NCBI RefSeq assembly: GCF_902499045.1 | Contig: NZ_CABVPL010000030.1 | Coordinates: 1-64,000, forward strand | DNA: 64,000 nucleotides | Source: Burkholderia latens | GTDB taxonomy: Bacteria; Pseudomonadota; Gammaproteobacteria; Burkholderiales; Burkholderiaceae | Reading direction: 5' to 3' | Shown: positions 24,917 through 33,469 of the stretch, piece after piece | Layout: the number at the start of each line of letters is the position of its first letter | Numbering within the stretch: position 1 is the stretch's first letter | Position numbers and translations under genes: made by a program | Notes under the pieces: model-generated | What the model was told of the DNA's origin: nothing | Databases searched by the model: none | The model's input: the letters and a program-made list of their open reading frames with translations, nothing else

Positions 24917-25708
24917 ATGACGCATCCTCGACCCCGCACGATCGCGATCACCGGCGCAGGCACCGGAATCGGGGCCGCGTGCGCGCGCCGCTTCGCCGCG
25001 CGCGGCGACCGCGTCGTGCTGCTCGGCCGGCGGCGGGCGCCGCTCGACGCGCTCGCCGCGGAGCTTGGCGGCCTCGCGCTCGCCGGCGACGCCGCGAGCG
25101 CGGCCGACTGGGCCCGCTTCCTGCCTGAGATCGCCGGACGATTCGGCCCCATCGATTCGCTGATCGCTTGCGCGGGCGGCCACGGCCTCGGCCGCGCGGC
25201 CGAAACCGGCGACGCGCAATGGCGCGATGCAATGCATGCGAATCTCGACACCGCGTTCGTCAGCGCTCGCGCGTGCCTGCCGGACCTGATCGCGCAGCGC
25301 GGCAGCATCGTGCTCGTCGCGTCGATCGCCGCGTTCGCGGCCGGTCCCGGCGTGTGCGGCTATACGGTCGGCAAGCACGCGCTGCTCGGGCTCGCACGGT
25401 CGCTCGCCCGCGACTACGGCCCGCACGGCGTACGCGCGAACGCGGTATGCCCGGGCTGGGTCCGCACGCCGATGGCCGATGCGGAAATGGCGCCGCTGAT
25501 GTCCGCGTACGGCGACACGCTCGACGCCGCGTACGCGCGCGTCAGCGCCGACGTGCCGCTGCGGCGCGCGGCCGATCCCGACGAGATCGCGGCCGTGTGC
25601 GCGTTCCTCGCATCGCCGGATGCGTCGTTCGTCACCGGCGCGACGCTCGTCGCCGACGGCGGCGCGACGGTCGTCGACGTGCCGACGCTCGCGTTCGACA
25701 AACTATGA
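24917..25708 (+). CDS. SDR-family oxidoreductase
   Basis: A 263-residue short-chain dehydrogenase. Cofactor motif 'TGAGTGIGAA' near residue 12, 'ACAGG' in place of the common NNAG, Ser in 'VLVASIAAF', and the catalytic Tyr-x-x-x-Lys in 'CGYTVGKHALLG' are present. The ATG has GGAG seven bases ahead. The substrate is unknown. It heads a run of five co-oriented genes (LysR, dimeric-barrel protein, MHS transporter, DUF2848 protein) that may be one catabolic unit. Confidence 0.88.
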   Translation: MTHPRPRTIAITGAGTGIGAACARRFAARGDRVVLLGRRRAPLDALAAELGGLALAGDAASAADWARFLPEIAGRFGPIDSLIACAGGHGLGRAAETGDAQWRDAMHANLDTAFVSARACLPDLIAQRGSIVLVASIAAFAAGPGVCGYTVGKHALLGLARSLARDYGPHGVRANAVCPGWVRTPMADAEMAPLMSAYGDTLDAAYARVSADVPLRRAADPDEIAAVCAFLASPDASFVTGATLVADGGATVVDVPTLAFDKL

Positions 25709-25903
25709 CCATCATGCCGGCGGGACGACGTATCCGTACGGCGCGTCGTTGCGCGCGATCGCGCGACGTTCGGTGCGTGTCGTCCCGCTGGCCGCTCGCC
25801 AGCGCCGGACGTGCGCGCGCTGCGCTATTTTTCCGCCCCGCAAATCCGCTAACATCGACCGATCCCCGCCATCGCGCGGCACCGCCTCACCGTTCGGACT
25901 TCG

Positions 25904-26965
25904 ATGAACATCCGGTTTCTTGAAACCTTCGTCTGGCTCGCGAAGCTGGAAAACTTCCGGCTCACCGCCGAGAAACTGCATACGACGCAGGCGGCCGTGT
26001 CGAGCCGCATCGCGTCGCTGGAAGAGGCGTTCGACGTGCGGCTGTTCGACCGCAACACGCGCTCGGCCACGCTCACGCCCGCAGGCCGCCGGATGCTCGC
26101 GTACGCGGAGCGGATCGTGCGGCTCGACAGCGAGATGCGGCGCGACATCGACGCCGCGAGCGACGCCGGCCTGATCCGGATCGGCGTGATCGAGTCGATC
26201 GTACATAGCTGGTTTCCGGCGCTGATGGCGCAACTGCGCGAGCGCTATCCGCGCCTCGACGTCGAGATCACGAGCGACACCACGCTGCATCTCGTCCGCC
26301 TGATGAGCACCGACGGCGTCGATCTGATCCTGCAGACCGATCCGGTGCCGGGCCCGGACTTCACGAACCTGCCGCTGTGCGAATTCCCGGTGCGCTGGGT
26401 CGCGAGCCCTCGGCTGGGGCTCGGCGGCGAACGGCTCGACGTCGCGCGGCTCGCCGCATACCCGATCATCAGCTTCTCGCGCCATTCGGGGCCGCATGCG
26501 ACGATCGAGCGGCTGTTCGCGGCCGTCGAGCGGCCGGCCAGCATCAACTGCATCACGTCGGTCGCCGCGATGATCCGGCTCGTGGCCGACGGCTTCGGCG
26601 TCGCCGCGCTGCCGCCCGCGATCATCGGCCGCGAGTTGCACGAAGGCGCGCTCGAACTGCTCGACGTCGAACCCGAATTCCCGGCGCTGCCGCTCGTCGC
26701 GTCGTATCGCACGCAGGGGCTGCCGGTCGCCGCGCGCATCGCGGAACTGGCGAGCGAAGTCGCGCGCGCGATGTCGGCGGCTAGTCACGCGACGCCCGCG
26801 GCGCCAGCAGCGGCCGATGCCGCCGCCATCGACGGCGCGCACGGGCGCCCTGGGACCAAGGCCAAGGCCAAGACCGGAACCAGCACCACGACCGCTGCGG
26901 CAAAGCGCTCCGCGACATCCGCACCGCCCGCTGCCGCTGCGAAGCGCCGTCCGCGCCGCTCATAA
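25904..26965 (+). CDS. LysR-family regulator with basic Ala/Lys-rich tail
   Basis: A 353-residue LysR protein. The HTH 'FLETFVWLAKLENFRLTAEK' is at the very N-terminus and the effector domain ends near residue 290. The remaining 60 or so residues are low complexity: Ala-Ala-Pro runs, then 'GTKAKAKTG', 'AAAKRSA' and 'AAKRRPRRS'. A tail of this kind is not part of the usual 300-residue LysR fold and resembles the DNA-binding tails of histone-H1-like proteins. It lies between the SDR and the dimeric-barrel gene in the same direction. Confidence 0.88.
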   Translation: MNIRFLETFVWLAKLENFRLTAEKLHTTQAAVSSRIASLEEAFDVRLFDRNTRSATLTPAGRRMLAYAERIVRLDSEMRRDIDAASDAGLIRIGVIESIVHSWFPALMAQLRERYPRLDVEITSDTTLHLVRLMSTDGVDLILQTDPVPGPDFTNLPLCEFPVRWVASPRLGLGGERLDVARLAAYPIISFSRHSGPHATIERLFAAVERPASINCITSVAAMIRLVADGFGVAALPPAIIGRELHEGALELLDVEPEFPALPLVASYRTQGLPVAARIAELASEVARAMSAASHATPAAPAAADAAAIDGAHGRPGTKAKAKTGTSTTTAAAKRSATSAPPAAAAKRRPRRS

Positions 26966-27063
26966 GAAAACCTGTTCACCGCGAATTTGTTTTCTTGTTG
27001 GACGGGCGCGGCCCGTCTTCGGGACACTGCAGTTCCTGACAATCGCGTCGCAAGGAACCCGCA

Positions 27064-27753
27064 ATGACCCGCCCTTCCCTTCCGCACGGCCAGCTCTGCG
27101 TCTGGACGGACATCGATCCCGCGCACGAAGCCGATTTCAACGCGTGGTACGACCGCGAGCACATGCAGGAGCGTGTCGCGATTCCCGGCTTCACGCATGC
27201 GCGACGGTTTCGCGCGACCGACGGCGGCCCGCGCAAATATCTCGCGCTGTACGTGACCGATACGCTCGACGTGTTCCGCAGCGACGCGTACCGGCGCGCG
27301 TTCACGCAGCAGACCGCGTGGTCGCTCGCGAACTTCGAACGGATGACGGGCACGCAGCGGCGCGTCGGCGACCTGACGATCGACGCCGGCGACGGCGAAG
27401 GCATCCATCTCGCGCTGTTCGTGCTGCCGCCGGAGCGCATCGACGTGCCGCATCTGCGCGAGCGCTTCGACGTGGCGCTGCGCGAACCGGGCATCCATGC
27501 GGCGCGGCTGTTCCGTACCGCGCCTGAACTGTCGGCGCCGATCGGCGCCGATGCGGCCGCACGCCCCGCCGCCGACGCGCTCGTGCTGATCGAAGGCAGC
27601 GATGCCGCGGCCACGCGCCGCATCGCGGCCGCGATCGCCGGTCACGACGACGTGCGCACGTTCGACCTGCTGTGGCGCGCGGCCGCGCCGCTGTCCGCGG
27701 CCCGTCGCGATGCCGAAGCAAAGCCGGCGGCCTCGGCCGAACTACCCGCCTGA
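27064..27753 (+). CDS. dimeric alpha/beta-barrel protein (DUF4286-like)
   Basis: A 229-residue soluble protein. The first half reads like a ferredoxin-fold dimeric barrel: 'WTDIDPAHEADFNAWYDREH' with 'PGFTHARRFRA' and 'YLALYVTDTLDVFRSDAYR'. The second half repeats the same fold more loosely ('LALFVLPPERIDVPHLRERF', 'PGIHAARLFR'). Such proteins include EthD-like and DUF4286 members that often accompany degradative enzymes. No function can be assigned. It precedes the MHS transporter by 92 bp. Confidence 0.72.
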   Translation: MTRPSLPHGQLCVWTDIDPAHEADFNAWYDREHMQERVAIPGFTHARRFRATDGGPRKYLALYVTDTLDVFRSDAYRRAFTQQTAWSLANFERMTGTQRRVGDLTIDAGDGEGIHLALFVLPPERIDVPHLRERFDVALREPGIHAARLFRTAPELSAPIGADAAARPAADALVLIEGSDAAATRRIAAAIAGHDDVRTFDLLWRAAAPLSAARRDAEAKPAASAELPA

Positions 27754-27845
27754 ACCGGAACCTGAACCGGCCCGCGCGCCGACCTCGGCCGCCGCGCGAC
27801 GCCTCCGCATCAGGCGCCGCTCGCCATCCCGTCATCCTTCACGAC

Positions 27846-29165
27846 ATGCCCGACACCATGAGTACTCTCGCCCAGCCCGCCGCCCACGCGCCCCGCCGCG
27901 TCCGCAACAGCCGACTCGCGACAGCGAGCATGATCGGCACGTCGCTCGAGTGGTACGACTTCACGATCTACAACACGCTCGCCGCGCTGGTCTTCAACCA
28001 TCTGTTCTTCCCGTCGGTCGATCCGCTGGCCGGCACGATCCTCGCGTTCTCGACGTACGCGGTCGGCTACGTGTCGCGTCCGCTCGGCGGTTTCGTGTTC
28101 GGCAATCTCGGCGACCGCATCGGCCGCCGCGCGGTGCTGATGCTCACGCTCGTGCTGATGGGCGTGACGACCGCGCTGATGGGCGCGCTGCCGACCTATG
28201 CGCAGGCCGGCATCCTGAGCCCGATCCTGCTCGTCGCGCTGCGCTTCGTGCAGGGCGTCGCGCTCGGCGGCGAATGGGCCGGCGCGGTGTTGCTGTCGGT
28301 CGAACACGGCGACCAGAAGCGGCGCGGATTGTCCGCATCGTGGACGCAGATCGGCCCGTCGTTCGGCACGCTGCTCGGCACCGGCTGCATCGCGCTCGTG
28401 ACGCTGTCCACCACGTCCGGCGACTTCCTGTCGTGGGGCTGGCGCGTGCCGTTCGCAGCGAGCGCGCTGCTCGTCGTGTTCGGTTTCTGGGTGAGGCGCG
28501 GCGTCGACGAAACGCCGCAGTTCGAGCAGCTCGCCGAATCGCATGCGACCGCCGACGTGCCCGTCGCCGAAGTGCTGAAGTGCCATTGGCGGCGCCTGCT
28601 GATCGCCGGCGGCGCGCGAATCGGCTCCGACGTGCTGTATGCGCTGATCGTGGTGTTCACGCTGACCTACGTGACGACCGTGCTGCACCTGTCGCGCCCC
28701 GTCGCGCTGACTGCCGTGATGATCGGCACGGCGTGCAACGCGCTCGCAGTGCCGTTCTTCGGTGCGCTGTCGGACCGCTTCGGGCGACGCCCCGTCTACG
28801 TCGCCGGCGCGATCGCCGGCATCGTGTGGGCGTTCGTGTTCTTCGCGCTGCTCGATTCGGCGCGGCCGGCGGCGATCGTCGCCGCGGTGGCGATCGGCCT
28901 GGTGATCCATGCGGTGATGTACGGCCCGCAAGGCGCGTTCGTCACCGAGCAATTCCCGACGCGCGTGCGTTACGCGGGCTCGTCGCTGGCGTACACGCTT
29001 GCCGGCATCGTCGGCGGCGGCTTCGCGCCGCTCGTGATCGCGACGCTGTTCCGCCAGACCGGAACGACGACGGCCGTGTCGCTGTACGTGAGCGCCGCGC
29101 TCGTCGTAACGTCGGTCGCGCTGCTGGCGGCCCGCGAGACCGCGCATCGGCCGCTCGCCGATTGA
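27846..29165 (+). CDS. MFS transporter, metabolite:H+ symporter family
   Basis: A 439-residue, twelve-helix transporter. 'MIGTSLEWYDFTIYNTLAAL' is the N-terminal hallmark of the MHS family (shikimate, proline/betaine, alpha-ketoglutarate transporters), followed by 'GNLGDRIGRRAVLMLTL' and 'ALSDRFGRRPVYVAG'. It imports an organic acid or zwitterion; the substrate is unknown. Two ATGs four codons apart are possible and neither has a strong ribosome site. It sits between the barrel protein and DUF2848 genes. Confidence 0.9.
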   Translation: MPDTMSTLAQPAAHAPRRVRNSRLATASMIGTSLEWYDFTIYNTLAALVFNHLFFPSVDPLAGTILAFSTYAVGYVSRPLGGFVFGNLGDRIGRRAVLMLTLVLMGVTTALMGALPTYAQAGILSPILLVALRFVQGVALGGEWAGAVLLSVEHGDQKRRGLSASWTQIGPSFGTLLGTGCIALVTLSTTSGDFLSWGWRVPFAASALLVVFGFWVRRGVDETPQFEQLAESHATADVPVAEVLKCHWRRLLIAGGARIGSDVLYALIVVFTLTYVTTVLHLSRPVALTAVMIGTACNALAVPFFGALSDRFGRRPVYVAGAIAGIVWAFVFFALLDSARPAAIVAAVAIGLVIHAVMYGPQGAFVTEQFPTRVRYAGSSLAYTLAGIVGGGFAPLVIATLFRQTGTTTAVSLYVSAALVVTSVALLAARETAHRPLAD

Positions 29166-29224
29166 GCGCTTCCGCGCCGACCGGTCCTCGGTCATTTTCA
29201 TTTGCACTTCAAACGGATACCTGC

Positions 29225-29926
29225 ATGCAAGCCCTGTCGTTCAACGTGATGTCACTGCAAGGCGCGCCGGCCCATGTCGACGTCGAGGTCGAACGCGTCG
29301 TGATCGCCGGCTGGGCGGGCCGCGACCCGGTGGCGATCCGCGCACATATCGACGAACTCGCGGCACTCGGCGTCGCGCCGCCATCGACCACGCCGTGCTT
29401 CTATCGCGTGTCGGCTGCGCTGCTCACGCAGGCGCCATCGATCGACGCGCTCGGCGCGCGCTCGGGCGGCGAGATCGAATGCGTGCTGATCGATAGCGCG
29501 CTCGGCACGCTGGTCACGATCGGCTCCGATCATACGGATCGGGAAGTCGAGGCCTACGGCGTCGCGGTGTCGAAACAGGTGTGCGCGAAGCCGCTCGGCC
29601 GCGATGCGTGGCGCCATGCGGACGTCGCCGGTCACTGGGACGCACTGGAGATGCGTTCGTGGCTGATCAAGCGCGGCGGCGAACGCGTCGCCTATCAGCA
29701 CGGCGCGGTCAGCGGGCTGCTGGCTCCGGATGCGCTGTGGCAGCGCTTCGATGATCGGCGCACGATGCCCGCACGCTGCGCGATGTTCGGCGGCACCGTT
29801 GCCGTGCACGGTGCGATCGCGGCGATGGACGACGGCGACGCGTTCGAAATGGAATTGCACGATCCGGTGCTCGGCCGCAGCCTGCGGCATCGGTATGCGG
29901 TCGGCGTGCTGCCCGTCGTGGCGTGA
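29225..29926 (+). CDS. DUF2848-family protein
   Basis: A 233-residue soluble protein that I recognise as DUF2848, a family of unknown activity. Visible motifs are 'ERVVIAGWAGRDPVAIRAHI', 'PPSTTPCFYRVSAALLTQ', 'SDHTDREVEAYGVAVSKQVC' and 'MFGGTVAVHG'. The 'SDHTDR' stretch with nearby glutamates could bind a metal, and the overall pattern recalls fumarylacetoacetate-hydrolase-like enzymes, but this is only an impression. It is 59 bp after the MHS transporter and may act on what that imports. Confidence 0.78.
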   Translation: MQALSFNVMSLQGAPAHVDVEVERVVIAGWAGRDPVAIRAHIDELAALGVAPPSTTPCFYRVSAALLTQAPSIDALGARSGGEIECVLIDSALGTLVTIGSDHTDREVEAYGVAVSKQVCAKPLGRDAWRHADVAGHWDALEMRSWLIKRGGERVAYQHGAVSGLLAPDALWQRFDDRRTMPARCAMFGGTVAVHGAIAAMDDGDAFEMELHDPVLGRSLRHRYAVGVLPVVA

Positions 29927-30026
29927 CGAACGGCGGCAGGCGCGCGGGCAATCGACGCGATGAACCGCATCCGCACGCGCGGCGCATTTTCGCCGTTCGC
30001 GGCACCGCTCGCCGCGCCGTTTGCCG

Positions 30027-31007
30027 TCACGGCAAGCAACCGAGCCCGACCAGCGTCCGCTCCACCGCCGTATCGAGCGGCGTCAGCGGCTCGCGGCCCA
30101 GCACCGCCGTCAATCGCGCGTTGTCCATCCGGAGCGGCTCGCGCCACAGATAGCGCATTTCGAGGATCTCGCGCATCGTCGCGACGAACGGCGCGGCAGC
30201 CCACACGAGCCACCACGGGAACCGCCGCAGCGCGGGCCGCAGTCCGTGGCGCTGCGCGATGCGGCGCACGGCTTGCGCCATTTGCATGCCGTCCGCGTCC
30301 CAGTGGCCGCGCAGATGGAAACGCGCAAACGGCTCCAGCGTCGCACGCCGCTCGACCAGCTCGACCATCGTGCGCGCAACGTCCGGCAGGTACGCCCATT
30401 GGTGGCCGATGCCGGGCCGGCCCGGCACGTTGATGGCCGTAACCGGCCGCCCGGCCTTCACGAGCCCCTGCCCGAACCAGTTGTTGCCCGCGTGCGCGCC
30501 GAAGAAATCGCCGGCCCGCACGATGATCGTCCGCACGCCGTGTGCCGTCGCCGCCTGCAATCGCCGCTCCATCTCGACGCGGATCGCGCCCTTGCGCGTC
30601 ACCGGATGCTGCGGCGCGTCTTCGTGCAACACCGGAAACGCGTCGGGTCCGAAGTTGTAGATTGTCCCGGGCAGCACGACGCTGGCCTGCGACACCGTCG
30701 CCGCCGCGATCGTGTTGTCGAGCATCGGCAGCACCTGCGTCGACCAGTTCCGGTAGCCGGGCGGGTTCACCGCATGCACGATCACACTGCAGCCGCACGC
30801 CGCGCGCACCACCGCTTCGCGATCGAGCGCGTCGCCGCGTATCCATTCGATGCCGTCGCGCTCGACCGCGTGCGTGTCGAGCCCGCGCTTGAGTGCGCGC
30901 ACCTGCCAGCCGGCATCGCGCAACTGACGCGCGACCTCGCCGCCGATGCCCCCGCTCGCGCCGAGCACGAGTGCCTGTCGTTGCGTCCCGCCCGCGTTTG
31001 CCGCCAT
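30027..31007 (-). CDS. NAD(P)-dependent epimerase/dehydratase-like protein
   Basis: A 326-residue extended-SDR protein. 'ALVLGASGGIGGEVARQL' is a Rossmann motif at residues 11-28 or so; 'HAVNPPGYRNW', 'YNFGPDAFPVL' and 'IIVRAGDFFG' follow the atypical NAD(P)-binding/epimerase pattern. The usual Tyr-x-x-x-Lys is not obvious; 'TIYNFGPDAF' occupies the region. The ATG has GGAG seven bases ahead. It is divergent from a LysR gene 99 bp away, likely its regulator. Confidence 0.8.
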   Translation of the reverse strand: MAANAGGTQRQALVLGASGGIGGEVARQLRDAGWQVRALKRGLDTHAVERDGIEWIRGDALDREAVVRAACGCSVIVHAVNPPGYRNWSTQVLPMLDNTIAAATVSQASVVLPGTIYNFGPDAFPVLHEDAPQHPVTRKGAIRVEMERRLQAATAHGVRTIIVRAGDFFGAHAGNNWFGQGLVKAGRPVTAINVPGRPGIGHQWAYLPDVARTMVELVERRATLEPFARFHLRGHWDADGMQMAQAVRRIAQRHGLRPALRRFPWWLVWAAAPFVATMREILEMRYLWREPLRMDNARLTAVLGREPLTPLDTAVERTLVGLGCLP

Positions 31008-31029
31008 TGCCGTTCTCCGTGAATAAACC

Positions 31030-31108
31030 ATTGTCAGCACGCATTGTGGCCGTCGGCGACCTGACAATAAATTGCCGAACACACTTGATCGGCTATACAT
31101 TTATGTAT
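31030..31108. promoter_or_regulatory. two inverted repeats in the divergent LysR promoter
   Basis: The 99-bp gap between the epimerase and LysR genes holds two perfect inverted repeats. ATTGTCAG (31030-31037) faces CTGACAAT (31061-31068) across 23 bases. ATACAT-TT-ATGTAT (31095-31108) is a 14-bp palindrome that covers the LysR start codon. LysR proteins usually occupy a recognition site and a second activation site in such shared promoters, and they repress their own gene, which fits both. Confidence 0.45.
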
Positions 31109-32006
31109 GACCACCGATCTGAACTGGGAACGCTACCGGACCTTTCTGGCCGTGCTGACGGAAGGCTCGCTGTCGGGCGCCGCGCGCGCGCTCGGCATCA
31201 CGCAGCCGACGGCCGGCCGCCACATCGCGGCGCTCGAGGCCGCGTTCGGGCAGACGCTATTCACGCGCTCGCCGTCGGGGTTGCTGCCGACCGAGGCGGC
31301 CGTTGCGCTGCGCGGCCATGCGGAGGCGCTGCGCAGCGCGGCCGCCGCGTTCGAGCGGGCGGCCGCGAGCCACGGCGCGGGCGTGCGCGGCACCGTGCGG
31401 ATTTCGGCGAGCGACGTGATCGCGGTCGAGGTGCTGCCGCCGATGCTCACGCAACTGCGGCGCGACCATCCGGGGCTCGTGATCGAGCTCGTACCGACCG
31501 ACCGCATCCAGGACGTACTCAATCGCGAAGCCGACATCGCGGTGCGGATGGCGCCGCCCGCGCAGGAGGCGCTCGTCGCGCGGCGCGTCGGCGGGATCGG
31601 CGTCGGGCTGCATGCGCGCGACGACTATCTCGCGCGCAACGGCACGCCGGCAACCATCGACGAACTCGCGCATCACGCGCTGATCGGTTTCGACACGGTG
31701 ACGCCGTTCATTCGTTCAGCGGGGCGCGCGATGCCGTTCTGGACGCGCGATGCGTTCGCGCTGCGCACCGACAGCAATCTCGCGCATCTCGCGATGATTC
31801 GCGCCGGCTACGGAATCGGCTTCTGCCAGAACCGGCTCGCGCAACGCGATGCGCGGCTCGTGCGCGTGCTGCCGGACGGACCGGCGACGATACTGGAAAC
31901 GTGGGTCGTCATGCACGAGGATCTGCGCACGAACCCGCGCTGCCGGGCCGTGTTCGATGCGCTGGCAAACGGTCTGCGCGCCTACGCCGACGGGACGGCC
32001 GAGTAG
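31107..32006 (+). CDS. LysR-family transcriptional regulator
   Basis: A 299-residue LysR protein with the HTH 'YRTFLAVLTEGSLSGAARAL' and 'ITQPTAGRHIAALEAAFGQTL' in the first 55 residues and the standard effector domain ('DIAVRMAPPAQEALVARRVG'). It is divergent from the epimerase-like gene and its start codon lies inside a palindrome, suggesting autoregulation. Confidence 0.92.
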   Translation: MTTDLNWERYRTFLAVLTEGSLSGAARALGITQPTAGRHIAALEAAFGQTLFTRSPSGLLPTEAAVALRGHAEALRSAAAAFERAAASHGAGVRGTVRISASDVIAVEVLPPMLTQLRRDHPGLVIELVPTDRIQDVLNREADIAVRMAPPAQEALVARRVGGIGVGLHARDDYLARNGTPATIDELAHHALIGFDTVTPFIRSAGRAMPFWTRDAFALRTDSNLAHLAMIRAGYGIGFCQNRLAQRDARLVRVLPDGPATILETWVVMHEDLRTNPRCRAVFDALANGLRAYADGTAE

Positions 32007-32054
32007 GCCGTTCGATCCGCCGCGTACGTCGATCTTCGCGGCGCACGACTCGCA

Positions 32055-32375
32055 CTACTCATAGATCTTGCCGGCGAACAGGATGTCGGCGATGCGGCGC
32101 CACGGGTTGTCAGGCAGGTCGTAGCCATGCAGCCCCTCCTCCGACGCTTCGGCCCACTCGACCATTGCGTCCAGAAACGCGCCGATCGTGCGATTTTCCC
32201 AGCCGAGCGCGGCAATCGCATGCGGCGACAGCGGTGCGTCGGCCTCGAGCCGGCGCTCCGTGTGCCAGTCGTGACCCAGCACGCGAAGGAAGTGAATCAG
32301 CGAGCGCTCGTCGACCACCCGCTCGAGCGCGTGCTGCAGCCGCTCATCCATTTGGGTTTTCAGTTCGTCGTTCAT
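32055..32375 (-). CDS. small conserved hypothetical protein (DUF7660-like)
   Basis: A 106-residue acidic, soluble protein. 'ERSLIHFLRVLGHDW', 'GWENRTIGAFLDAMVEWAEAS' and 'PWRRIADILFAGKIYE' follow the pattern of the DUF7660 family, which I assign tentatively. It has no catalytic motif. It is 53 bp downstream of the neighbouring LysR gene in the same direction and could be co-transcribed. Confidence 0.7.
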   Translation of the reverse strand: MNDELKTQMDERLQHALERVVDERSLIHFLRVLGHDWHTERRLEADAPLSPHAIAALGWENRTIGAFLDAMVEWAEASEEGLHGYDLPDNPWRRIADILFAGKIYE

Positions 32376-32428
32376 GCGTATCGTCCCCCGCCGGTTCCGC
32401 GGACCCGTGCCGACCGCGCGGCACGGCT

Positions 32429-33301
32429 TCACATCAGCAACTGCCGCGACAGCACCTCGCGCGCCTGCGTGACCGTGTCGCGCTCGCCCGGCATCGGCGG
32501 CGTCAGCGAGAACACCGCGTCGGGCAGCGCCGGCAGCCGGTATTTCGCGCCGAGCCGCACGAGGCCGTCGCCGATCGCCGACGCGCACAGGCAGCCGACG
32601 CCGAGCCCCGCCGCCAGCATCGATTGCAACCCCGCGACGCCCGACGCGCTGTGCACCAGCACGTACGGCGCATGCTGTTCGTCGAGCGAGCGCACCGCGA
32701 TCTGATGCATCATGCAGTCGTCCGGCAGCAGCACGAGCGGCAACGGCTCGGGCAGCTGCTCGGCGAGCGCCGGCGACGCGACCCACGACAGCGGCTCGCG
32801 CCGCAGCACCCAGCGCGTATCCGCCGACGCGGGCCGGAACGGGCCTCTCGACAGATTCATCACGACGCCGAGATCGATCTGCCCGCGCGCATGCGCGGCT
32901 TCGATGTCCGCGCTCTTCATCGCGCTCACGTGCAGGCTCAGTTGCGGGTAGCACTCCCGCAGCCGCGCGAGCAGGCCCGCGACTTCGTGCGTCCGGTAGT
33001 AGTCGGTGATCGCGACGCGCAACTCGCCCTTGATCGCCTGCCCGCGCAATTCGTCGAACGCGGCCTCGTTCAGCGCCACGATGCGCCGCGCGTGCTGCAG
33101 CAGACGCGCGCCGGCCGGCGTCGGCTCGACGCCGCGCTTGCTGCGCACGAACAGCGGCACGCCGGCGCGCGATTCGAGCTTGCGCACCTGCTCGCTGACC
33201 GTCGACTGTGACAGATGCAGCAGCGGCGCGGCCGCCGTCAGGCTGCCCGCATCGGCCACCGCCGCGAACGTGCGTAATTGATCCAGATCGAAACCGCGCA
33301 T
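32429..33301 (-). CDS. LysR-family transcriptional regulator
   Basis: A 290-residue LysR protein beginning 'MRGFDLDQLRTFAAVADAGS' with 'LHLSQSTVSEQVRKLE' as the recognition helix. It is divergent from a DHA2-type MFS transporter gene 168 bp away, which is the likely target. The shared promoter region contains CTATC (33310-33314) and GATAG (33328-33332) as a short inverted repeat just ahead of the start. Confidence 0.9.
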   Translation of the reverse strand: MRGFDLDQLRTFAAVADAGSLTAAAPLLHLSQSTVSEQVRKLESRAGVPLFVRSKRGVEPTPAGARLLQHARRIVALNEAAFDELRGQAIKGELRVAITDYYRTHEVAGLLARLRECYPQLSLHVSAMKSADIEAAHARGQIDLGVVMNLSRGPFRPASADTRWVLRREPLSWVASPALAEQLPEPLPLVLLPDDCMMHQIAVRSLDEQHAPYVLVHSASGVAGLQSMLAAGLGVGCLCASAIGDGLVRLGAKYRLPALPDAVFSLTPPMPGERDTVTQAREVLSRQLLM

Positions 33302-33309
33302 CGCGCCCT

Positions 33310-33332
33310 CTATCCATCGAATAACCCGATAG
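33310..33332. promoter_or_regulatory. CTATC-N13-GATAG inverted repeat
   Basis: A 5-bp inverted repeat eight bases upstream of the LysR start codon, in an AT-rich stretch shared with the divergent MFS gene. Its spacing is compatible with a LysR box. The arms are short, so chance is not excluded. Confidence 0.3.
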
Positions 33333-33469
33333 ATTATACCACTAATTCCAGCTTTTCCGAATCGTCAACGATCCGCACAATATCGGTTCAACCGCCGCCC
33401 GGACGCCGTCGCGACCGGGGTCGGCATGCGTTGCCTATGTTGCGACCTCATTCTTTCGGATCTTCGCTC

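Noticed and set aside
27810-29207. 465-codon open frame on the minus strand
   Set aside because: Complete antisense of the MHS transporter; highly charged translation with no conserved motif.
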